Assembly (NCBI GenBank): GCA_947491755.1
Contig: CANLKV010000002.1
Location: forward strand, 806,001 to 870,000
DNA length: 64,000 nt
Reading direction: 5' to 3'
From: an uncultured Nonlabens sp.
GTDB taxonomy: Bacteria; Bacteroidota; Bacteroidia; Flavobacteriales; Flavobacteriaceae
This document shows, one piece after another, positions 9,352 to 16,101 of this stretch. A program made the position numbers and the translations under genes. A model generated the notes under the pieces. It had not been told where the DNA came from. It did no database searches and was given only the letters and a program-made list of their open reading frames with translations. Each line of letters starts with the position of its first letter. Within the stretch, counting starts at the first letter, position 1.

Positions 9352-10269
9352 ATGAGAACATTATTAATATCCTTCATTGGGGTTTTTCTATGCAGCAGTT
9401 TCAACTTTGTTATGGCACAGCAATCGCCGCTATTTACAGATTACTATTACAATCCGCTGCTTATCAATCCGGCGCACGCGGGACAGGGTGGTTACACAGA
9501 CATCAGCATCAGTAACTTTGGGTACCTTAATGATATTGAAGGCAGCCCTAAAACACTGTCCGGGCTATTCAGCACTTCCATATGGAGGGATCAGATAGGA
9601 ATAGGCGGCGGTGTGGTAAGTGATCAAATAGGCGTGAGTGATATCACAAACATATTTGCCTCATATGCTTATAAAATTACATTTGACTACCATGAGGGTC
9701 GTGCACAGTGGTGGGAACCTAATCCTACTGTACTTTCTTTCGGCCTGACCACAGGTGTTTTGCTCGTTCAAGAAAATCTTTCAGAACTTAATCTTCCTGG
9801 AGATCCTAGTTTTGAAAATGATGTTGATGCTACGGTCCCTAGTTTTGGAGCTGGTGTCGCTTATGATCATGATCATGTTTTTGCAGGTGCATCTATACAA
9901 AACCTATTTGCAAATAACCTGACAAACGAACGCAATATCAATGTGAGCAGTCCCCTATATGTATACGGTGGGTACCGCTGGTATCTCACCAGATTTGAAG
10001 AAATACGTATACAACCTAGCCTGCTGGCAAAGTTTGAGTCGGGAGCACCCGCTCAATTTGATTTTAATCTGTCAGCAAATTATAAAAACAAAGTAGAGAT
10101 AGGTGCTGGATACCGCAGCAACAATTCTATCAATGCTTTAATAGGTGTGTACTTTCTAGAATACTGGCGTTTTTCTTACACTTTTGCACTGGCTACAAAT
10201 GATTCTCCGCTAGGTAACAGCAATGGGTTTGTCATTACCTTCCGTCCTGGTGTAGGCTTTGCTAACTAA
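9352..10269 (+). CDS. PorP/SprF family type IX secretion system membrane protein
   Basis: A 305-residue outer-membrane beta-barrel-like protein with a signal peptide ending near residue 22 (FVMAQ). The opening QQSPLFTDYYYNPLLINPAHAG is the hallmark of the PorP/SprF family, and the C-terminus ends in alternating aromatic strands. Members of this family are commonly encoded next to large type B cargo and are needed for that cargo's secretion or attachment (SprF with SprB in Flavobacterium johnsoniae is the known case). Here it starts 4 bases after the giant surface protein, so the two are surely co-transcribed and it is probably that protein's dedicated partner. Its 3' end overlaps the convergent small gene by 4 bases. 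Confidence 0.93.
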   Translation: MRTLLISFIGVFLCSSFNFVMAQQSPLFTDYYYNPLLINPAHAGQGGYTDISISNFGYLNDIEGSPKTLSGLFSTSIWRDQIGIGGGVVSDQIGVSDITNIFASYAYKITFDYHEGRAQWWEPNPTVLSFGLTTGVLLVQENLSELNLPGDPSFENDVDATVPSFGAGVAYDHDHVFAGASIQNLFANNLTNERNINVSSPLYVYGGYRWYLTRFEEIRIQPSLLAKFESGAPAQFDFNLSANYKNKVEIGAGYRSNNSINALIGVYFLEYWRFSYTFALATNDSPLGNSNGFVITFRPGVGFAN

Positions 10270-10541
10270 TCTCGATACCAGATTCTTATTACTTGAAAGT
10301 ATTGTAAAGTTTCTGCTACCATATGCAATTGATACACTTCATTTGTAGTAGCTTCATCTTTTTGATAAATATTTGTGAGCATTACAGTTTCAATATTAAT
10401 AACAGTCTTGTTATAATGTTTGCTTGTCCATTGATTAGCGCGCTCTAGCACCTCATCGATGGATTCATACGTGCTGCCACCCCAGAACGATTTGTCCTTT
10501 AGCTGGGGGATAAAGTCGATATATTTAATTGGTGTATTCAT
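10266..10541 (-). CDS. Small conserved-type protein of unknown function
   Basis: A 91-residue soluble protein with no signal peptide or membrane segment. It has a plain mixed composition with several Trp and Tyr residues (SFWGGSTYES, YFQVIRIWYRD) that look like a real folded domain. The coding frame converges with porP/sprF and overlaps it by 4 bases. I do not recognise a family and give no function. The palindromic repeat at 10574-10589 lies just upstream of its ATG. Confidence 0.6.
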   Translation of the reverse strand: MNTPIKYIDFIPQLKDKSFWGGSTYESIDEVLERANQWTSKHYNKTVINIETVMLTNIYQKDEATTNEVYQLHMVAETLQYFQVIRIWYRD

Positions 10542-10573
10542 GGCTATATGTTGTCATGTTTGGGTGGTTGTTA

Positions 10574-10589
10574 CGCTTTCGCGAAAGCG
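10574..10589. repeat. Iterated palindrome, copy 1 (intergenic)
   Basis: Perfect 16-bp palindrome CGCTTTCGCGAAAGCG between two divergent genes (starts at 10541 and 10672). Confidence 0.95.
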
Positions 10590-10659
10590 AATTTTAAAAG
10601 AATTCTATTTGTGTTTAACAAAATCACGTTAAGGTTCCACATTCCTGCAATCTCTCCCT

Positions 10660-10667
10660 TAAATTTG
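10660..10667 (+). promoter_or_regulatory. -7 promoter box, apparently leaderless, for the DUF2452 gene
   Basis: TAAATTTG matches the Bacteroidota -7 consensus TAnnTTTG exactly and ends only 4 bases before the ATG at 10672. Transcription would begin at or next to the start codon. Confidence 0.6.
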
Positions 10668-10671
10668 CAAC

Positions 10672-11070
10672 ATGAGTGAGAAGAAAAAACCAGATGCTGT
10701 TGTTTATGATGAGGAGTCAAAGACCTATAATGCCGCGTTACTGCCTTATGCAAGCGGTGTAGGTGCGCCTAAAATCACGACCCCTGATATCACCTCGTGG
10801 AAGCAGAACAATATCTCTAAGGTGAATCACGAGATGAAATCTCAATTTGACCAGTTAAAGGCTCAATATGATGCCATGACTAAAAAATTTAATGATAACC
10901 AGCTGGTGTATGGGTCTAAATTTTCTTTTGAACCTATTGTGGGGGAAACCTACCACTTGTACGTGAATAATGAAGGGCATTTTCTATCAGTAATTGCGCC
11001 ACACGAGTGCAATTGGGAACACGTAGGGACCTACCGCCTGTCTTCAGAAAAATTATGGGAGGAGGTATAA
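10672..11070 (+). CDS. DUF2452 domain-containing protein
   Basis: A 132-residue cytoplasmic protein. The whole chain matches what I know of DUF2452: an N-terminal NAALLPYASGVGAPKI segment, a central amphipathic helix likely to form a coiled coil (about 45-75), and a C-terminal domain with ETYHLY and FLSVIAPHEC. The function of the family is not known. Many bacterial and eukaryotic members end, as here, in a short region rich in Trp, Tyr and acidic residues (YRLSSEKLWEEV). A perfect TAnnTTTG promoter box lies 4 bases before the ATG, which also supports this start. Confidence 0.8.
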   Translation: MSEKKKPDAVVYDEESKTYNAALLPYASGVGAPKITTPDITSWKQNNISKVNHEMKSQFDQLKAQYDAMTKKFNDNQLVYGSKFSFEPIVGETYHLYVNNEGHFLSVIAPHECNWEHVGTYRLSSEKLWEEV

Positions 11071-11390
11071 TGCTCCTTTGGAAATGGGAATGTAAAAGTC
11101 CCTAACAATACTTTTAACGTTTACTTGAATCTTTTTCTGTCTGATCGCACATCTTCTCTAATACATCGTGAAGTTCTAGGTTAGGCTAGACGCACCAGAC
11201 AAGTTAAAAAAAAGATCAAGACTCCTGCTTATTGAGAATGCCAATGTTAAAAATGCTACTGTTGAAAACCGATCAACGCAGGGCATAGATTCATGCGTGT
11301 TACCACCCCTGACAGCAGTATTGATCCGTTTTATGCACCACAAATAAGCGATTTCTAAAACAATAGAGTTGAATGGCCAGTATAAAAAAG
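11071..11390. other. Gene-free stretch with a possible decayed coding fragment
   Basis: No intact gene is seen. Around 11231-11358 the sequence looks coding-like: one frame gives ENANVKNATVEN and, after an apparent frame break, another gives MRVTTPDSSIDPFYAPQ ending at TAA 11356-11358. This may be the remnant of the 3' end of a gene. The evidence is weak and I cannot name the gene. Confidence 0.3.
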
Positions 11391-11447
11391 AACTAAAAAC
11401 TTAGTTTAACTAATAAATTAGTTTATATTTGAACTAAATAATTAGTT
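11391..11447. promoter_or_regulatory. Three tandem 16-bp operator dyads around the blaI-like promoter
   Basis: Dyads of the form AACTAA-N4-TTAGTT occur at 11391-11406, 11408-11423 (arms of 7 with a 2-base centre) and 11432-11447. Dyads 2 and 3 bracket a perfect -7 box TATATTTG at 11424-11431, and dyad 3 ends 2 bases before the ATG. BlaI/MecI repressors bind short dyads as dimers at their own promoters, so autoregulation is the natural reading. Confidence 0.75.
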
Positions 11448-11449
11448 CT

Positions 11450-11815
11450 ATGAAAACCCTTACCCAAGCTGAGGAAGAAATTATGCGCATTTTATGGCAA
11501 CTAGAAGAAGCTAATGTGGCTGCTATGATTGAAAAGATGCCAGAACCTAAACCTGCTTATAACACCGTATCTACCATTACACGCATACTCGCAAATAAAG
11601 GATTTGTTGACTACCGCAAGGAAGGTCGTGGTCATGTATACTTCCCTCTAGTGAGTAAAAAGGCCTATACTAAAGCAACAACAGGTAAACTCGCTACCAA
11701 TTATTTTAAAGGATCTTATAAAAGCATGGTTTCCTTTTTTATGGAACAAGAAAAGCTGAGTATCGCAGATCTGGAAGAGATTTTAAATGAAATCAATAAA
11801 ACAACGACAAAATGA
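11450..11815 (+). CDS. BlaI/MecI/CopY family transcriptional repressor
   Basis: A 121-residue repressor. The N-terminal winged helix (about 1-75) reads LTQAEEEIMRILWQLEEANV, then YNTVSTITRILANKGFVDY, both diagnostic of the BlaI/MecI family. The C-terminal helix (about 85-120) is the usual dimerisation arm that is cut when the partner sensor is activated. The gene overlaps the following M56 sensor by 4 bases (ATGA). Three dyads and a -7 box sit directly upstream. In Bacteroidota such pairs are not restricted to beta-lactam response, and no beta-lactamase is in view, so the signal is unknown. Confidence 0.93.
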   Translation: MKTLTQAEEEIMRILWQLEEANVAAMIEKMPEPKPAYNTVSTITRILANKGFVDYRKEGRGHVYFPLVSKKAYTKATTGKLATNYFKGSYKSMVSFFMEQEKLSIADLEEILNEINKTTTK

Positions 11816-13527
11816 TACACCTGATTCACAGCAGCCTGCTGGCTATTCTACTTTACGGCATCTATCAGCTGTTTATTAAAAACAACGGTGGTTTTGTCGT
11901 GCATCGCATCTATTTACTAGTCTTACCAGTTGTGGCCGTCATACTGCCATTACTAGTCATTCCTGTAGACGGTAGCCTGGTGTCACAGGCGTTGACTACT
12001 CCTACCCTACAGCCTGCAGCGGTAGCAACCCTTGAAGTCCGTGCCGCCAGACCTACCGCTGTCACCACAACCATTAATTATTTCCAATTAGGGTGGATCA
12101 TCTATGGGGTGGGTGTGACAATTTCAGTATTGCTTTTTATTGGAAAGCTGGCGCGCATCGCTCAATATAAAGATGATGGGAATACCGTCTTTAAGGACGG
12201 TTGTTTCATCACCACTGTTCCCAGACTACCTACAGCGTTCTCTTTTTTAAATAGAATTTACATAGCACCGATCAAAGATGAGCATCGACTGCATCAAATT
12301 TTAGATCATGAAAAAATACATGTACAACAGCGTCATAGTTGGGATTTGTTATTTTACGAATTACTAGGGATCCTATTCTGGTTTCACCCTGTGGTATACC
12401 TGACGCAGCAGTCACTCAAACTGGTCCACGAGCACATTGCAGATCAACATACGATAGCAGTCTATGGCAAGCAATCCTATTATGAAAATCTCTTAAAGGA
12501 AGCACTAGACTGTCCCGATTACTCTTTTACAAACCCCTTTTTTCAACGCAAAACAATTAAAAACCGAATGACCATGATACACCACGCTCCATCCCACAAA
12601 TTTCCACTGCGCAAACTGCTGTGGCTCCTACCCGTGCTTTTGGCCAGTTTGACCTATACGGCATGCTCTACTGAACAAGAGATAATTAAAGTGGAAGAAA
12701 AGAAATATAGAGTAGATGATTTACCAACACTACAGGATCACGTTTATGGTCAAATAGATTTTTATCGTGGCGTTACTGAAGATGAGATGAAGATTTTAGA
12801 AGAAGGAAGAGAAATAGTGAAAAAATACATTGGGCCTAATACTAAGAAAGATGAGTATTATGAAGCGTTCAAAAAAATGGAAAGAGACCCAAGTCTTAAT
12901 GAATACCGCAGAATATCTAGCAAAATAAGTGATAATGGAAAAACAATTGTGCGTGACATAGAAAACAATAACTATGTACTGACTATTCATGAAACACAAA
13001 ATGGAAGCCCATCCTTTACAGGTACTGGCCCAATAGATCAATTGAATATGAGCAGCGATGAGTTATCTGCATATCTCAAAGAGCTACATGAGCGTCATGG
13101 AAAAATTGAGAATGAAGATATTATTGAGGATGTTGTTGAGATTGAAGAGGTGAACTCATTAGAGAATATTGCTGCGGTTCCATTTGCTATCATTGAAAAT
13201 GTCCCAACCTATCCAGGTTGTACTGGAAGCAACATAGAAAAAAAGAAATGTATGCAGGAGAATATTGTGCAGCTTATAAGAGAGAATTTTGACACTTCCA
13301 TTGCAAACAGAGTTGGTTTGACAGGAAAACAAACTATTTCAGTTCAATTTAAAATTGATAAAAATGGGAATGTTGCAAATATCATGTCAAGAGCTCAAGC
13401 ACCAGAACTACAGGCGGAAGCAGCGAGAGTAATTAACCTTCTACCCATAATGCAGCCTGGCAAGCAACGCGGTCAGCCAGTTAATACTATTTACGGTTTG
13501 CCCATCATCTTTGATGTGGCAGAATAA
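11812..13527 (+). CDS. BlaR1/MecR1-type M56 metallopeptidase sensor with TonB C-terminal domain
   Basis: A 571-residue membrane sensor-protease expected to cleave the upstream repressor. Four hydrophobic segments are visible (about 3-22, 32-50, 92-112, 266-286). The zinc site HEKIH is at 166-170, with the further acidic ligand in VHEHIADQ (about 205-211). Instead of a penicillin-binding sensor domain, the periplasmic part has a charged linker (about 290-440) and ends in a TonB C-terminal-like domain (about 460-571), with SVQFKIDKNGNV and INLLPIMQPG. This architecture is common in Bacteroidota M56 proteins. The partner sensed at the envelope is unknown. Confidence 0.9.
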   Translation: MIHLIHSSLLAILLYGIYQLFIKNNGGFVVHRIYLLVLPVVAVILPLLVIPVDGSLVSQALTTPTLQPAAVATLEVRAARPTAVTTTINYFQLGWIIYGVGVTISVLLFIGKLARIAQYKDDGNTVFKDGCFITTVPRLPTAFSFLNRIYIAPIKDEHRLHQILDHEKIHVQQRHSWDLLFYELLGILFWFHPVVYLTQQSLKLVHEHIADQHTIAVYGKQSYYENLLKEALDCPDYSFTNPFFQRKTIKNRMTMIHHAPSHKFPLRKLLWLLPVLLASLTYTACSTEQEIIKVEEKKYRVDDLPTLQDHVYGQIDFYRGVTEDEMKILEEGREIVKKYIGPNTKKDEYYEAFKKMERDPSLNEYRRISSKISDNGKTIVRDIENNNYVLTIHETQNGSPSFTGTGPIDQLNMSSDELSAYLKELHERHGKIENEDIIEDVVEIEEVNSLENIAAVPFAIIENVPTYPGCTGSNIEKKKCMQENIVQLIRENFDTSIANRVGLTGKQTISVQFKIDKNGNVANIMSRAQAPELQAEAARVINLLPIMQPGKQRGQPVNTIYGLPIIFDVAE

Positions 13528-13545
13528 TTCTAACACCTATTTTAG

Positions 13546-13576
13546 AAAAACCTGAATTTAAACTCAGGTTTTTTTG
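13546..13576 (+). terminator. Rho-independent terminator after the M56 gene
   Basis: Stem AAAAACCTGA (13546-13555) pairs with TCAGGTTTTT (13564-13573) across an 8-base loop and runs into a T tract. Confidence 0.8.
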
Positions 13577-13659
13577 TTTTGCTATACTTTGTATTACATA
13601 GTACTGTAACAAAATAAGAGACTGCTCGTCATTTTAATATAACCCATAAATGGAATACT

Positions 13660-13773
13660 ATGAACACTTCAAACACCTTCAACGAGAATAGAGAGTTAAT
13701 GAATAAAAGGTTTCGCCCAGAGCGTACCTTATCAGCTACATGGAACATGCGACGACGCTATCGTATCGCTTGA
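13660..13773 (+). CDS. Possible 37-residue Arg-rich small protein, or part of a small RNA
   Basis: ATG at 13660 opens a 37-codon frame ending in TGA at 13771-13773, with a basic C-terminus (NMRRRYRIA). The stretch lies between two good terminators (13546-13576 and 13813-13843), so it looks like an independent transcription unit. Weak promoter-like elements (TTTTG, then TATACTTTG) occur near 13572-13592. I do not recognise the peptide. A non-coding RNA of about 200-250 bases ending at the second terminator is an equally good explanation. Confidence 0.35.
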   Translation: MNTSNTFNENRELMNKRFRPERTLSATWNMRRRYRIA

Positions 13774-13812
13774 ATCAACGCCGTGACTGGTAGCAGTGCC
13801 TTTCTATAGGTT

Positions 13813-13843
13813 GCCTTAAACATGTCTGGTTTAAGGTTTTTTT
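13813..13843 (+). terminator. Rho-independent terminator of the isolated short transcript
   Basis: CCTTAAAC (13814-13821) pairs perfectly with GTTTAAGG (13829-13836) over a 7-base loop, followed by seven T residues. Confidence 0.85.
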
Positions 13844-13900
13844 AAGTAGTAGATGCTCTAGATTGATCCTTTATCAAGTATTTTTATCCAAAGTTTCTCT

Positions 13901-15088
13901 ATGAAAAATTTATTGTTACTGCTCTCTGCTACAGCCTTAATGTATTCTTGCGATCACCGCGCACAGACTAATACCGCCGTACCCTATGGAGACCGACTCT
14001 TTGCAGATGCTGGGGATATCAATCAGCAAGTTCCAGATGTAGAAAATATTCCCTTGATTGAGGATCAAAAAAATTATAAGTTATCTGCCGTGGTAGAAGG
14101 TTTGACTAATCCATGGGGAATGGATTGGCTGCCTAATGGTGATTTGTTAATTACAGAAAAAGAGGGCAAATTATACAGATACGACGGGACAACCCTGCAT
14201 GAAATTGCTAACGTTCCACCGGTATACGTTCGTGGCCAAGGAGGATTAATGGATGTACTTGTTCACCCGGATTTCTCAAACAATAAAAAGTTATTTATTT
14301 CCTATGCTAGCACGGCTGGAGGAGGCGATGGTGGGAATACAAGTATTGCTAGTGCCATACTTCATAACGACCAGCTTACAGACCTACAGGTATTATATAA
14401 AGCAGGTCCTAATACAAAAAAAGGACAGCATTTTGGCAGCAGGTTTGCCTGGGGCAACGATGATAAATTATATTTTTCCATAGGTGAACGAGGCGAGCGC
14501 GATGTAAATCCACAAGATATTACAAGGGATGGTGGTAAGATCTATCGCATCAATGAAAATGGCAGCATCCCACAAGACAATCCTTTTGTAGGTATTCCAG
14601 ATGCTATAGAAGCGGCTTACACCTATGGCAATCGCAACCCACAAGGGCTGCTCAAACACCCAGTAACTGGTGACATCATTGCTCATGAACATGGACCACG
14701 CGGTGGGGATGAAATCAATATCATCAAATCAGGAGTAAATTATGGCTGGCCTGTGATAAGTTACGGTATCAACTATAGCGGGACTGCTTTTACTGAAATA
14801 ACCAAAAAGGAAGGCATGGCGCAACCTTTATATTATTGGGAACCTAGCATCGCGCCTAGTGGTTTTGCTGTGATCAACAATAAGGATTACAAAGACTGGA
14901 ATGGTAATTTTCTAGTAGGCAGTCTGAAGTTTCAATATTTGGAAATGTTATACCTTGACGAGGATAAGGTGGTCAAAAGAGAAAAACTAGCAGATCAAAT
15001 AGGCCGCGTGCGCAATGTAAAAATAGGACCAGACGGTCATATTTATATAGGAGTCGAGGGCAAAGGAATATATAAGATACACCGCTAA
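13901..15088 (+). CDS. PQQ-dependent sugar dehydrogenase lipoprotein (glucose/sorbosone dehydrogenase family)
   Basis: A 395-residue envelope lipoprotein. The signal peptide ends in a lipobox at residue 17 (ALMYSC). The rest is a six-bladed propeller of the soluble aldose sugar dehydrogenase family: NPWGMDWLPNGDLLITE (about 67-83), the HFGSRFAWGNDDKLYFSIGERG block with the catalytic-type His (about 170-190), GNRNPQGL (about 242-249) and HEHGPRGGDEIN (about 262-273). Members oxidise aldoses or related compounds using PQQ. No PQQ biosynthesis genes are in the window. The next gene, 80 bases downstream, is a lipoprotein cytochrome c, the likely electron acceptor. Confidence 0.9.
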   Translation: MKNLLLLLSATALMYSCDHRAQTNTAVPYGDRLFADAGDINQQVPDVENIPLIEDQKNYKLSAVVEGLTNPWGMDWLPNGDLLITEKEGKLYRYDGTTLHEIANVPPVYVRGQGGLMDVLVHPDFSNNKKLFISYASTAGGGDGGNTSIASAILHNDQLTDLQVLYKAGPNTKKGQHFGSRFAWGNDDKLYFSIGERGERDVNPQDITRDGGKIYRINENGSIPQDNPFVGIPDAIEAAYTYGNRNPQGLLKHPVTGDIIAHEHGPRGGDEINIIKSGVNYGWPVISYGINYSGTAFTEITKKEGMAQPLYYWEPSIAPSGFAVINNKDYKDWNGNFLVGSLKFQYLEMLYLDEDKVVKREKLADQIGRVRNVKIGPDGHIYIGVEGKGIYKIHR

Positions 15089-15167
15089 TGCGATGGCCAA
15101 CCAGAGGCCGGACAATTATTATAAAGCATTATATGATTAATAGCAATCGATCAAAATACACAAACCT

Positions 15168-15617
15168 ATGAAGTATACTATTTTAAGCCTATTCATTATC
15201 ATCTCTGTAGGTTGTGGAACCCCTGAGAAAGAGACCCCTGCCGCAGCAACAACGGTGAGCGTAGTGAATGAACCCCAGGACCCATTAGCAGAAAGCGTAG
15301 AAAGAGGAAGAGAAGTCTATAAAGAACTATGTATATCTTGTCATTTACCCTCTGGCAAAGGGGTGCCTAATGCCTACCCTCCACTTAACCCATCAGACTG
15401 GCTTACTAAAAAACGTACAGAAAGCATACGAGCCGTTAAATACGGACTTAAAGGAGAGATAGTGGTCAATGGGAAGACTTATAATAGCATAATGATGCCT
15501 ATGGGCCTTGATGATCAAGAAGTGGCAGATGTTATGAACTACACAATACAAACCTGGAACAAGGGGGATATGGTAACCGTAGAAGAAGTTGCAGCGGTAG
15601 AGAAACAGACTGATTAA
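15168..15617 (+). CDS. Lipoprotein cytochrome c, single haem
   Basis: A 149-residue protein with a lipobox (IIISVGC at about residue 16), a short Pro/Ala/Thr linker, and one class I cytochrome c domain. The haem motif is CISCH (about residues 62-66) followed by GKGVPNAYPPL, and the distal Met is probably in NSIMMPMG (about 107-114). Located in the periplasm or on the envelope face. The position directly after a sugar dehydrogenase suggests that it takes electrons from that enzyme toward the respiratory chain. Ends just before a bidirectional terminator. Confidence 0.9.
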   Translation: MKYTILSLFIIISVGCGTPEKETPAAATTVSVVNEPQDPLAESVERGREVYKELCISCHLPSGKGVPNAYPPLNPSDWLTKKRTESIRAVKYGLKGEIVVNGKTYNSIMMPMGLDDQEVADVMNYTIQTWNKGDMVTVEEVAAVEKQTD

Positions 15618-15634
15618 CTGCAACCCACACAATA

Positions 15635-15672
15635 AAAAAAGCTCCTTTTCTTAACAAAAAGGAGCTTTTTTA
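15635..15672. terminator. Bidirectional terminator between cytochrome c and DUF2853 genes
   Basis: AGCTCCTTTT (15641-15650) pairs with AAAAGGAGCT (15657-15666) over a 6-base loop. It is flanked by an A tract on the left and a T tract on the right, so it serves both converging genes. Confidence 0.88.
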
Positions 15673-15704
15673 TGGAAAGCAAATAATGGTTGATTAAATT
15701 GTTT

Positions 15705-16040
15705 TTAATTGTAAACGGACTGCTTGCCATGATGCTCACATAGCATGTAATAAACGACGGCACGATATTTAGACCTATTACTCTTTCCGTACTTTTCAAT
15801 TACAGCTTCTACAGTGCTCAATAAATTAGCCCCTTTGAGGCCTAATTTTTTTTCAAGATAATTTGTCACTACTCGTTCCATTTCGGACTTTTCTGCACTA
15901 ACAGTTTCTGCATCACGATTATAAATCGAGGGTCCTAGACCTTTAGTCACTTTACGCAGCAACTCTTCATCTAGTTTCCCGCCTACGTGCTCTTTATAAG
16001 AGGCTACATATTTTTCTAATTTTTCTTCAAATTTACTCAT
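15705..16040 (-). CDS. DUF2853 family protein
   Basis: A 111-residue helical cytoplasmic protein. The conserved centre KGLGPSIYNRDAETVS and the C-terminal KSNRSKYRAVVYYMLCEHHGK identify DUF2853. The family has no established biochemical function; it is found widely in Bacteroidota and some Proteobacteria. It is transcribed toward the shared terminator and lies between the cytochrome c gene and menD, with 61 bases separating its start from the menD stop. Confidence 0.88.
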   Translation of the reverse strand: MSKFEEKLEKYVASYKEHVGGKLDEELLRKVTKGLGPSIYNRDAETVSAEKSEMERVVTNYLEKKLGLKGANLLSTVEAVIEKYGKSNRSKYRAVVYYMLCEHHGKQSVYN

Positions 16041-16101
16041 GATAGGTATGGTTTAGATAGTTCTTTGGTTAAAGCTAATAAAAATTAAGACGTGGTAAAA
16101 T

